Below are positions 46,501 to 56,800 of a DNA stretch of 64,000 nucleotides, piece after piece. Positions within the stretch are counted from its first letter, which is position 1. The number at the start of each line of letters is the position of its first letter. The notes under the pieces were generated by a model that ran no database searches, had not been told where the DNA came from, and worked only from the letters and a program-made list of their open reading frames with translations. The position numbers were made by a program, and so were the translations under genes. Source of the stretch: Caenorhabditis elegans (Eukaryota; Nematoda; Chromadorea; Rhabditida; Rhabditidae); the NCBI RefSeq assembly GCF_000002985.6, contig NC_003284.9, positions 14,074,001 through 14,138,000 of the forward strand. Direction: 5' to 3'.

Positions 46501-49500
46501 TTTTGGCGGGAATTCAAATTTTAATTTTTTGAAAATATTTTGGCGGGAATTCAAAATTTAATTTTTCGAAAACATTTTGGCGGGAATTTAAAATTTTAAT
46601 TTTTTAAAAATATTTTGACGGGAATTCAAATTTTAATTTTTTGAAAATATTTTGGCGGGAATTCAAAATTTAATTTTTCGAAAATATTTTTGCGGGAATT
46701 CAAAATTTTAATTTTTTAAAAATATTTTGGCGGGAATTAAAATTTTAATTTTTTAAAAATATTTTGGCGGGAATTTAAATTTTAATTTTTTAAAAATATT
46801 TTGGCGGGAATTCAAAATTTAATTTTTTGAAAATATTTTGGCGGGAATTCAAAATTTAATTTTTCGAAAATATTTTTGCGGGAATTCAAAATTTTAATTT
46901 TTTAAAAATATTTTGGCGGGAATTTAAATTTTAATTTTTTAAAAATATTTTGGCGGGAATTCAAAATTTAATTTTTTGAAAATATTTTGGCGGGAATTCA
47001 AATTTTAATTTTTTGAAAATATTTTGGCGGGAATTCAAATTTTAATTTTTTGAAAATATTTTGGCGGGAATTCAAAATTTAATTTTTCGAAAATATTTTG
47101 GCTGGAATTTAAAATTTCTGAGAAAAAGAACCTTCGTGTCGAGACCCATCGTGGTGAGAACCATCGTGGTGAGAACTTTCGTGGTGAGACCTTTCGTGGA
47201 GAGACCCATCGTGGTGAGACCTTTCGTGGTGAGACCTTTCGTGGTGAGACCTTTCGTGGAGAGACCCATCGTGGTGAGACCTTTCGTGGTGAGACCTTTC
47301 GTGGTGAGTCCCATCATGGTGAGACCTTTCGTGGAGAGACCCATCGTGGTGAGACCCATCGTGGTGAGACCTTTCGTGGTGAGACCTATCGTGGTTAGAC
47401 CTTGCGTGGTGAGCCCCTTCGTGGTGAGACCCATCGTGGTGAGACCTTTCGTGGTGAGACCTTTCGTGGAGAGACCCATCGTGGTGAGACCTTTCGTGGT
47501 GAGACCTTTCGTGGTGAGACCCATCGTGGTGAGACCCATCGTGGTGAGACCTTTCGTGGTGAGACCTATCGTGGTTAGACCTTTCGTGGTGAGACCCATC
47601 GTGGTGAGACCTTTCGTGGTGAGACTTTTCGTGGTGAGACACATCGTGGTTAGACCCATCATGGTGAGACCTTTCGTGGAGAGGCCCATCGTGGTGAGAC
47701 CAATCGTGGTGAGACCTTTCGTGGTGAGACACATCGTGGTGAGACCTTTCGTGGTGAGACACATCGTGGTTAGACCCATCGTGGTGAGACCCATCGTGGT
47801 GAGACTTATCGTGGTGAGACTTATCGTGGTGAGACGCATCGTGGTGAGACCCATCGTGGTGAGACCTTTCGTGGTGAGACCTTTCGTGGAGAGACCCATC
47901 GTGGTGAGACCTTTCGTGGTGAGACACATCGTGGAGAGACCCATCGTGGTGAGACCTTTCGTGGTTAGACCCATCGTGGTGAGACCTTTCGTGGTGAGAC
48001 CTTTCGTGGTGAGACACATCGTGGTGAGACCTTTCGTGGTGAGACCTTTCGTGGTTAGACCCATCGTGGTGAGACCAATCGTGAAGAGACCCATCGTGGT
48101 GAGACCAATCGTGGTGAGACCTTTCGTGGTGAGACCTTTCGTGGAGAGACCCATCGTGGTGAGACCCATCGTGGTGAGACTTATCGTGGTGAGACTTATC
48201 GTGGTGAGACGCATCTTGGTGAGACCCATCGTGGTGAGACCTTTCGTGGTGAGATCCATCGTGGTGAGACTCATCGTGGTGAAACATATTGGCGGGAATT
48301 AAAATTTTAATTTTTTGGAAACATTTTGAGGGGGGGGGGGGGAATTAAAATTTTAATGTTTTGAAAATATTTTGGCGGGAATCCTAAGATATTTTTGTAG
48401 GATTAATTGAATTGATAATATGTGTCAAACATGTCAAATTTTGCCAGTCGTTAGCACGCGCCTTGGCACGTGCTAGCGGCTGGTAAAATATATTTGCTGT
48501 CTAGATAACAAGTAATCCTTACCACTTTTTGAGGGACACTGCCTTGAGTCGTCATAATGACAAATATGGGGTTATAATCAAATGAATCATAGGTTTCATA
48601 GAAATTTCCCATATCCAACTCATTAATCTTGGCCTCCATAAAAACTTTAGCATGCTTTGTTCGCGTTTCGCGTTCCTTTTTCAGCAAAGCAGCAAACGTC
48701 TTTGCGTGACTTTTGGGATTTATGCTATCTTTGAGCATTATTTGAAGTTCAATATCCAATGTTTCCCTTGTTTGCCGAATCATCGCTTTAATCAAACTTT
48801 GCTGTTGCCATGGAAGTGAAGAAAAAAATTTTAGGAACTGAAAAGCAGGTTTTTCCAAGTTGTAATTTTAACAAAATATAAACTTACAATAGAGTTTAAT
48901 GCGCTCCAATCCTGTTTGAATTTCTTTTCAAGATGGTTTTTCTCTTCAATTTTGAAGTTGTAATCCGTGACCCACGCTTTTATTTGAAAAGAAAACATTA
49001 ATATTATGTTATTAAAAATTTCAAATAAATTTTTGATGACTCTAAAACACTCACCAAGAAGTGGTTTTCCGTGCCTGTTTTATCTAGAATCATGTTCACT
49101 TTTCCGTCAACTGATAAATCGTCATTGTACAATGCATTCATAAATACTGTCTTAACGGTACTAGTTTGTTGCATGTAGAATTTTTCAGATTCTAACATTC
49201 CCTTCTGCAGATGTGCTTCTTGTTCACTTCTTTCAGCAAACCACGTTTCAATCTGGAAAGACGGAATTAATATACAAATTGTTCGTTTTCTATCCACTAT
49301 CTTACCATACTCGGAACAACATTGCACTGTTCTGCAAGGCATTTCACATGTTGATCTTCAAGCTTAAATGCTTTGAATCTCATTTTTCTCTGAAATGTCT
49401 GCTCCAAAAATTTGAGACATTCATATCCGGGAAGCCCAGTTATGTCTATTGGTTTTGGTGGAACTTCTCCGATGATACACTGAAAAAAATTAAGGTAATT

Positions 49501-51874
49501 TTTGTTTAAAACCAAATTCAAAAGTTTAGCTACAACGATGTGCTCGAGAGGTGGGCTCCCAAGTCGGCGTTGCAAACGCCGTTCTCATGCCGTGATCCGA
49601 AATATTTATAGCAATGCGCGGAACCCAAAAAATGTCGGACGCGGATCTAAGTTTTCATCAATTAGTGTCATACCCTAGCGCACTATTTGGTGCAAAGTTA
49701 GCTGTGCGTCCGATACTTTTTAGGTTCCGCGCATCACTATAAAGATTTTGGATGGCGGCCTGAGAGCAGCGTTTGCTCACATGGGAGCCCTACTCAAGAG
49801 AATGCCAAAAATAAGGGGTACAATACTAAAGCCAGAAATTACGGCAGTTTCCTCACAATCTCTTCCTCGTCAACGTCCATCGACTCCTCGTCCGAAATTG
49901 GTATTCGTGGCTCATTGACAGCGTTCGTCGAGTTTTTCTGAGAACGGAGAGTCTGAAACCAAGAATTTGAATTTGTTGTAGGATACTTGCATAGTATACC
50001 TGTCCCAAAAAAATGTTTATGGGTTACGTGAAATTTTCAAAACCCGGAGCTTTACTAATTAGAAAATAATCTCTACAAATTTTCTGCGATCTACGCAAAT
50101 TGCATAGAATTTTTGCGAACATGTAACTCACGAGTGAACTCCAAGAGATGTTTTGCTGAACAGCATTTCTGTCGGCAACTTCTCCGTCTGATTCTTCTGC
50201 AGTTGTAGTTCTGTGCGCATTTCTGTCTGTGTGGCTCTCCTTTTGCACATTTCCACGTTTCTGAAAGTTACTTGTATTTAGTTTGAGTGGCAGGTGTATG
50301 AATGTCAGACGTGTGGGCTTGTGAATATACAGTATACAATTTTCAGTATTGAACTCAAACAAAAAAATCGCAAGAACTAGTTAAATTTCAAATGAAATAT
50401 TTGACTTTTTTTCTAATATACATATGCACAATTGAACTTATTCACTCACTTTGGGATTATTCAAATTCTTCGTATGACTACGAAAATTGTCAGTTAAGAT
50501 TGGCAGTGTGCGAATTCGATCCGATCTTCTCAAGCTCATTGTGGGTTCCATCTCAGCAGTTTGGTCCTAAAATTGATTATGAAAAATCATCCGTTTTTAA
50601 AGAGTCATGAAGGTGAGTTAATATACTCAATTGCGCATTTATACTTATCTCAACAATTTTAAACAAAAATAAGTTCTACTAATAGCTGTTTGCAATGTCT
50701 CCACATTATCAATTGATATTTAAATGTATTATTTGAAAAACAAAAAGTCAATTAAAGGATAAAAGGCAAACCAAAAATTAATTGCCTTCTCGCATGCACT
50801 TCCAAAAAAGAGAAAGAGAGATGAACGGTTCATAATCAGTTTAAGCTCTCGGTGCAGATGGTTACAGTTGCAGCTGTTGACAATCTTTTTAAAATAATTT
50901 TTGAAAAAAGATCGTCTTATAATTTCTAATATTGATAGAAAGGTGATTCTTATAAAATTATTCGAACCATTTTCAGGAGCTTGTGAAAAATGTTCGAGCC
51001 GGGCTTGGAACTGCTTGCAGCGGTTAACCAATTTTTCTGATTTTCTACAATTATGTTTGGTTTTGATAATATTAATATTATCTAACTTTTTAAACTATGA
51101 AAAAATACGTTTACAAAATGTCTCGTGACAACTTTCAAACAAACTGAAGACCTACCAAACAAGAGGTTCCAGACCAAAAATTTCAATCAAATTATTTACC
51201 TCTGCTATTTGGGCTTCAACAAAATCCCCGCCAAATGAGGATTCGAGAAATGATCCGAGTTTTTGAGAGTTTACGTGTGGTTCTGTTCGAATTCGATCCG
51301 ATCTTCGCAAGTTTTGAACAGATTTATTTTTGGTGGGATCATCCTGAAAAAGAAAGCAAGGTTAAAAGAGCATACGTGTACTATATTTTGTGATTTCCGT
51401 AGATTTTTTCTAGTTTAAAATTTAATTTTAAAAGTGTAATAAAGAACAAAACCCACGGTGCTTCTGTTTAACAATAATTATTTTTAAAATTTCAAAGAGC
51501 TATTATTAGTTATTGATTTTTGATCACCTTTCTTGTTCCGGCGGCACTCGACTTTTTTCTAGTTGAACTGGGACAATATGTTAACTGAAATTAAAAATTT
51601 CAAGATTTTGTAAAAAGGAAAAAGACATTACGGTTGGCGCACTGCAATGACGAGCTGATCTTCTGAAGTTTCCAGTTGATTTTGTTACAGTGGTACGAGC
51701 CTGCAATTAGGGAAAAGATAACTTAAATCAGTTAACTATTCATATTAGTGTGATCTATTTAATCTGTGTGAAGCTCAAGGAGTTTTCTTTTTTTTTGCTT
51801 TTCTGTTCTATTCAATTTTTAACTGAACAACTTACAGTTGACGTTTTCGGCTTTTTCTTGTTGCTGCTACCCAT
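43586..51874 (-). CDS. Nuclear-type protein with two homeodomain-like regions and a C-terminal SAM-like domain
   Basis: Eighteen exons, minus strand: 51874-51836, 51700-51632, 51584-51528, 51343-51200, 50566-50450, 50260-50132, 49952-49857, 49479-49306, 49252-49055, 48983-48888, 48837-48523, 45265-45197, 44682-44613, 44560-44325, 44278-44126, 44075-43995, 43928-43869 and 43801-43586; 772 residues. The N-terminal exons repeat a basic motif (NFRRSARH, NLRRSDRIRTEPH, SLRRSDRIRTLPI). A homeodomain-like unit follows (FLEQTFQRK ... CLAEQCNVVPSM|IETWFAERSEQ), with the intron at the classical helix-3 position, and a more diverged second unit (SVDGKVNMILDKTG ... |IKAWVTDYNFK). Asn51 is replaced in both. 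The last two exons look like a SAM domain (WNVKDVINWTNNFLF ... MTGDDILEVTSKNVAKK). The 3.3-kb intron 45266-48522 holds two satellites. The acceptor before exon 10 reads CAA, not CAG. DNA binding and partner interaction are inferred. Confidence 0.72.
44781..45097. mobile_element. Foldback palindromic element in an intron
   Basis: The two halves are imperfect reverse complements: the left begins CTGCGTGGCGTGTACGCA and the right ends TGCGTACACGCTACGCAG; GGCAAAAATCGGGACC pairs with GGTCCCGATTTTTGCC. The arms are about 130 bp around a G+C-rich centre. Confidence 0.82.
45282..45422 (+). repeat. Dispersed repeat leading into the 37-bp satellite
   Basis: Shares its first 45 bp with 39170-39215, followed by CTTTGATCTTTGGTCTTTGAAC and CCTATAGGCCCCGCCCC, and then runs directly into the GGCGGGAA satellite. 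It may be the flank of the mobile element that carries the satellite (inference). Confidence 0.5.
45423..47118 (+). repeat. 37-bp satellite with GGCGGGAA core in a gene intron
   Basis: About 45 tandem units of consensus ATTTTGGCGGGAATTCAAAT followed by TTTAATTTTTTGAAAAT, with 36-38 bp spacing measured at several places. Variants (CGAAAACATT, TTGACGGG, TTTTTGCGGG) recur at about 522 bp spacing (for example TTTTTGCGGG at 46165 and 46687), a 14-unit higher-order duplication. The array resumes for about two units at 48288-48382. Confidence 0.97.
47132..48285 (+). repeat. 15-bp satellite, unit GTGGTGAGACCYWTC, nested in the 37-bp array
   Basis: About 77 units of 15 bp alternating between GTGGTGAGACCCATC and GTGGTGAGACCTTTC with few other variants. 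A block beginning GAGACTTATCGTGGTGAGAC recurs 375 bp apart (47801 and 48176), that is 25 units. Because 15 is divisible by 3 the array is open in several frames on both strands; these frames are not genes. Confidence 0.97.
48330..48342 (+). repeat. Poly-G tract (13 G) inside the satellite flank
   Basis: GAGGGGGGGGGGGGAATT replaces GGCGGGAATT in one 37-bp unit just past the 15-bp array. Confidence 0.9.
49551..49790. mobile_element. Second foldback element in an intron of the same gene
   Basis: The left arm (GGGCTCCCAAGTCGGCGTT..., GCAATGCGCGGAACC, GTCGGACGC) and right arm (GCGTCCGATAC, GGTTCCGCGCATCAC, ...CATGGGAGCCC) are inverted, with about 100-bp arms. Confidence 0.78.
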
Positions 51875-52265
51875 TTCACCTGCAATACAAATGTTTCAAA
51901 ATAAAGAAGAAAAAACGGAAAATAAAAAAATGTATAATTAGAAATTCATTGCAACACGTTATTTCAGAATGAAAAATATAATAAACAGTAAGAATCGATA
52001 AATGCATAGAAGGGAAAAGAAAAACACGACAGGATAGCAAAGGATAGAGAGTGTGTACGACGAACACAAAATAGAGAACAGAGGTGGCTGAGAGAAACAT
52101 TGTGGCAGAGAAAGAAGAAAGGGCAAGGAAAGGTATATGCTATCAGCGACAAAAATTTCCGGTGGGAGAGGGGAAAGTGCAGCTTCTGAAGTTAGCCGAT
52201 GCAAAGTAAGATTTTGGTGATGAACGTGTATTTCGGAATATCAAAATTAAACTCGTGGCCATATT

Positions 52266-52481
52266 TTAGGCTTAGGAATAGGCATAGGCATAGGCATAGG
52301 CATAGGCATAGGCATAGGCATAGGCATAGGCATAGGCATAGGCATAGGCATAGGCATAGGCATAGGCATAGGCATAGGCATAGGCATAGGCATAGGCATA
52401 GACAGAGGCATAGGCATAGGCATAGGCATAGGCATAGTCTTAGACGTAGCCTTAGGATTAGGCTTACTCTTAGGCTTAGGC
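52266..52481 (+). repeat. Interstitial telomere-like repeat, mostly TAGGCA variant
   Basis: Starts with TTAGGCTTAGG, expands as about 26 copies of GGCATA (a one-base variant of the TTAGGC telomere unit), and ends with CTTAGGATTAGGCTTACTCTTAGGCTTAGGC. The edges carry true TTAGGC units and the centre is a homogenised variant. Confidence 0.92.
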
Positions 52482-52544
52482 TGGTGATCTGCAATGAATT
52501 TTCTTTCCTAGAATTCTGCAAAAGAAATTTTCCTATAGATATGC

Positions 52545-52795
52545 TAGAACTTTATTCCCTAGAGATCTAAAATAACTTTTTTTTCTTTTTTTCTTGAGAT
52601 CGGTATTATTTTTTTCCTAAAGATCCGCAAGATTTTTTGTTCCTAGAGATTGGTAAGAATTTTTTTCCTAGAGGTCTGTACAGTTTGTTTCCTTGGAGAT
52701 CTACAAGAATTTTTTTTCCTAGAGATCTTCAAAAATTGTATTCCTAAATATCGGTATGACTTTTTGTTTCCTAGAGATCGGTAAAAATTATTTGT
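52545..52795 (+). repeat. Diverged tandem repeat, unit TTTTTCCTAGAGATCxGxAAGA
   Basis: About eight loose copies of CCTAGAGATC(T/G)G(C/T)AA(G/A)A with T-rich spacers of 25-35 bp. Ages are uneven; no coding potential. Confidence 0.7.
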
Positions 52796-53868
52796 CATTA
52801 TAATTTTTTCTAATGATCAAAAAGGTGAAAACCGCCGATTTTAGAGCTCAATTTCAGGTTGAATGTAACCGACTAATTTATTTTTTGCAAATTTAGTAGT
52901 TTTTCAAAACTTTACAAAAAATCAAATATCTGACTTCAAATTAATTTTTTCATAAATATTTGTAGCCATTCTGTTGCAAGATGAGAGCTCTTTCATGGTT
53001 TGATAACAAAATAATTTTAAAACTGCCAAGGTATTTATTTTCAAAAAGTTGTTTTTTTGGGGTTAAAGTAGTTGCCGCGCTATATTTTGCCGGGATTTCC
53101 TTATTAGTTTTGCTTTCTAAAATATAATTTCGGTTCCATTCCAATTGGTCGTGAAGTAATATATCCGTACTCACAGATTCTCAAAAAAAACTCGAAACAT
53201 TTCAATCTTTCACTCAAAACGTTTAATATGCAATAATGAAATAGAAAATAAGAAATATCTTTTTTTTTAATTTGCAATGCATAAAAATACTTGTTATCTA
53301 TTTTGTCTTAATTTTTTATTTGAAACACTTTTTTAAATTTTATTTTTGATTATTTTCAATTCCTGTTTGCTAGGCGGCAAAAAATGCGAAATTCTCTTCC
53401 AACTGCTGACATGAAATTTCGCGCGGCAAGGTTGTCTGTTTTATCGGCCGCCGCTGCTATTCTCTCTCTGCCCTCTCCTCCTCGCATAGTCTATCGTGTG
53501 AGGCCGCACAACCTCCTCCTCGGCCACCGCGCAACGCCTCTGCCACCATCGATTGTTTGCGGCCCCACAATTTTTCCTTTTTACCTCATTCGAATTTTGA
53601 GCCCGTTTCTCAAAAGATTACATTGTTTCATAACTTTCTTAGGATGTCGGCGTGCTATTATTAGATAAGTGACCCATTTCCAAGCAAAAATTACGTGTTT
53701 TGCTGAGTATTCATCCTTTTTGTTTCAATTGATTTGTGCAGTAAATTCAAAATTTGAAAATATTTTTGAGAGTTTCTTTTAAATTGGTCACTTTTTTTTT
53801 TATTTTTGTATTACTCAAATCTCAACAATCTTCAGATTTCTTTCCATGTTTTTTGAAAATATTAATCT

Positions 53869-53880
53869 TATATTTCAGAC
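53869..53880 (+). promoter_or_regulatory. Trans-splice acceptor before the triple-Myb gene
   Basis: TATTTCAG followed by AC and the ATG at 53881: a consensus acceptor 2 nt before the start codon, as expected for spliced-leader addition. Confidence 0.6.
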
Positions 53881-56800
53881 ATGGGTGATGTACGATCTTC
53901 AAAACGAGAACGGAAATCGCTGATTATGGAGGACTATGTTACTACTGATAGCTGTAAGTGTAAAACTATTAATGTTTTTTTTTATTAAAATCAACTAGGA
54001 TATTCAAATGCTTAGAATATATGAAATGCAAATAATTAATGTTTCAGTCAACTACGACGATGAAGATTATGAGCCACCGTCGAAAAGGACACAGAAACGA
54101 TCCAGCCTTACAAAACGAAATTCAAAAAGCAAAACTCCGGAGGTTGGCAAAGCTCCACGAAAGCAGACGGAGCACTTCACGCCTGAAGAAAGTCAAGCCG
54201 TTTTTCGTTTCATTTTAAGCTGTGTTAGAAGCAAAGCGCCTGGAACGGAAGGCCGTGTTGCAAAGAGAAAATTTGAGACTAGCAACAATGAAGTCTGGGA
54301 AAAGTGTCGGGAAGTAGTTGGAGATCATCGAGATGTTATTGCTTATCGCAATCAGTGAGTTTTTGACTGCAAATATGGTTAACAACAAAAAATCCAACAT
54401 TTTCAGCTACAACTTCTTCTCAAAAAAATTGCACGAATTCCGATTCTTGACACTGGAGGAGAAAGTTGATCTTTATTATGCAATGGATATCAGAGTTGAC
54501 AAGTCATATCATCAAAAACTTATCGAAGAGTTTGGTGTTGAGTTTGATCATCAAGGTGTCATAATTGGTAGCACTCTACTGACCCACTGGGACATTGTTC
54601 ATCCGGATAGTGATCCAGAGGAAACTGAATTGTCTATGGCTCCACATCGCAGAAATTGGAAAGCTTTCACAGAGTTTGAAGACGGAATCATGTGGCAATT
54701 TGTGGCGGATGATATCAACGCGGGAATCGTTCGTGAGAGTTACACTAGAAATGTTTGGGAAGAGTTCAGGAGAAGATATGCATCGACGAGTAATATCAAG
54801 CGTTCTCCAGAGACATATCGTGGGAGGTATAAATTTTTATTTGAAAAGTAAAACGGTATTTTACAATTTACAATATCTAGCGGCTAGCATCCAGTATTTT
54901 TAGTGTCCAAAGTTCATAGCGATCCGTATATTTTCTTGTTGTGGTTTGATATTAGATTAGCCCAAACAAAAAATACTATCGAATTTGTGCACTCGTCAAC
55001 TAGAAAGCATTTAAATCAGAGAAAACTCGTAGTAAATAACAAATAAAGCAGCCGAAAATTTCGGATCCCGCAATTACCGAAGTTGCCGAATCCAAAGCAT
55101 TTCGGCAACCGGCATTTGCCAAGGTCGCCGAACGCTGAGAACTTCGGCAACTTTTCGGCAACCAGCAACCAGGTTTAAAAATATTGTTTCGTTGAAAAAA
55201 TATTTTTGAGCGCTTTGGTAAAAAGTATGGTCTTTTTTTCGTTTACAGTAAAATTTTAGCATTTTTCAGGCTCTCTGAGTGTTTTTTTGTGAATAATGTT
55301 TTGCTAGTACCGTTTTAACATGATATGTAGATGTACTCAAAAATAAGTAGTCAATAGTAGTCAATAATAAGTAAATAAGCTTTTTTCTAATTTTTTTCAA
55401 CAGTTTACTTCAGATTTCTCCGCATTCTTGTTCCCAACTTACACATAATGCCGTTTGACGTGATGACGAAAGCAGTGTTCTATCAGCATCTTGGACAGCC
55501 TGTTCCATTGGAATATCGACACATGTGAGATTTAGTTTCTGACTTTTCACAAACAAAAAAACCCGCAATAATTTTTTTCAGCATTCGAAGCGCAATAGAT
55601 GCAAAAGTTGATCACACTGGAATGATCACTCTGATTCGTGACCGCCCGGAGCGCATATTTCTTCAGACGGATGTCTATCAAGATATCATTGGTATCACTT
55701 CAACTAAAAAAGGATCCACGCTGAAAAGTATGTCCAAAGAGTTGGACTTAGTTCCGTATACACCAGAAGAGAACAATACGATTTGGGACTATATTCTTAC
55801 AAAGGCACGTGGACCAGGAAAAACTCAACGAATTAAGGAAAAAATGACCGGATGGATCTTCTGGCAAGAGTTTTTGGATGTGGTTCATACCAAACGAACG
55901 TGGAAGAGTTTGAGCCAACAGTGCGTTTTATGAATACTATTTTCATTCGTTGACCATTTTTTATTTCAGTTTTGTTGAGAATTTGATGGAGAATATTATG
56001 GGGACCAAGTACGATCTCAAAGCAAAAATGGAGCTTTATTACGCGCTGCGGTGTCCAATAGATGAAGATGTTCTCAAAAAGTGAGTTTTGTGTGTTAGAT
56101 ATTGTGTTTTTTTTTTGAATATCAGAAATCGGAAAAATGTTTCCTAACTTGGCCTTGTAGAAAAATTATTAATTTCTAGTCAGTAAACTATTAAAAATCA
56201 TAAAGAAAATTAAAATTGTGAAACATATTTTTGAACTTTCCAATCTGTCGAAGCAACGATTTTAAGCTTGCGATGTTGTTGTTTTTTTCAGTGTTTAAAC
56301 TCAAAATTGCAAGACCTTTGAAAATTATTTTGAAATTTCGCATCAATACTCACAGAATAATTAGTTAGGCATCATGGTATACTTCCTATGTTTCAGATTT
56401 CAAGAAATTGCCACTGTAGTGATTACCAACAATCGTGTTATGGCTCATGCGGTCGGCAAAAACTTTTTTATCGGAAGAAAAGAGCGTCAAGGAGATTTTG
56501 ACGATTTCGACGATAATGCGTATGTTTTGTTGTTCTATCAGATTTTTCGTAAAATATTTTCTGTATTTTCAGATCACAAACAGAAATCAAACTTACCAAT
56601 CATAATATTCGGACATTTATGGATAATGTAGCAGGCTCCATTGGCTCGAGTACTAAAGCTGAAAATGCTGTTGCGGAAACCTCCAAAAATAGCATAAAGT
56701 ACCCATATGTGCCGCAACAGTCTCGCCCACGTGGATATTATAAAATGAAAAAGTTACCAGCAAGGAGTAATGGATCGTAAGTAAATTCTTGGTGATATAT

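Larger units (their letters stand above)
51875..53878. other. Divergent intergenic region with telomere-like repeat
   Basis: Holds the telomere-like array at 52266-52481, a series of TTTTTCCTAGAGATC-like short repeats at about 52545-52790, and a G+C-richer stretch at 53390-53570 (GCGGCAAGG, CTCCTCGGCCACC) that may be promoter. No gene found. Confidence 0.5.

Noticed and set aside
47061-48302. Open frames of 390-413 residues on both strands (VVRPF-, LTTMG-, SHHDG-type repeats)
   Set aside because: They are produced by a 15-bp satellite with no stop in several frames; codon repeats are perfect DNA repeats, there is no splice context, and the array lies in an intron of another gene.
50392-50610. 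Plus-strand 72-residue frame with a signal-peptide-like start
   Set aside because: It overlaps, in antisense, a phase-matched exon (50566-50450) of the minus-strand homeodomain-like gene that carries the repeated LRRSDRIRT motif.
50969-51034. Extra minus-strand exon (KNWLTAASSSKPG...) in the homeodomain-like gene
   Set aside because: Phase fits but the acceptor is weak and the donor (ATG|GTTCGAATAA) poor; left out of the model.
52192-52570. Arg-His and Leu-Cys repeat frames on both strands
   Set aside because: Translation of the GGCATA telomere-like array; not genes.
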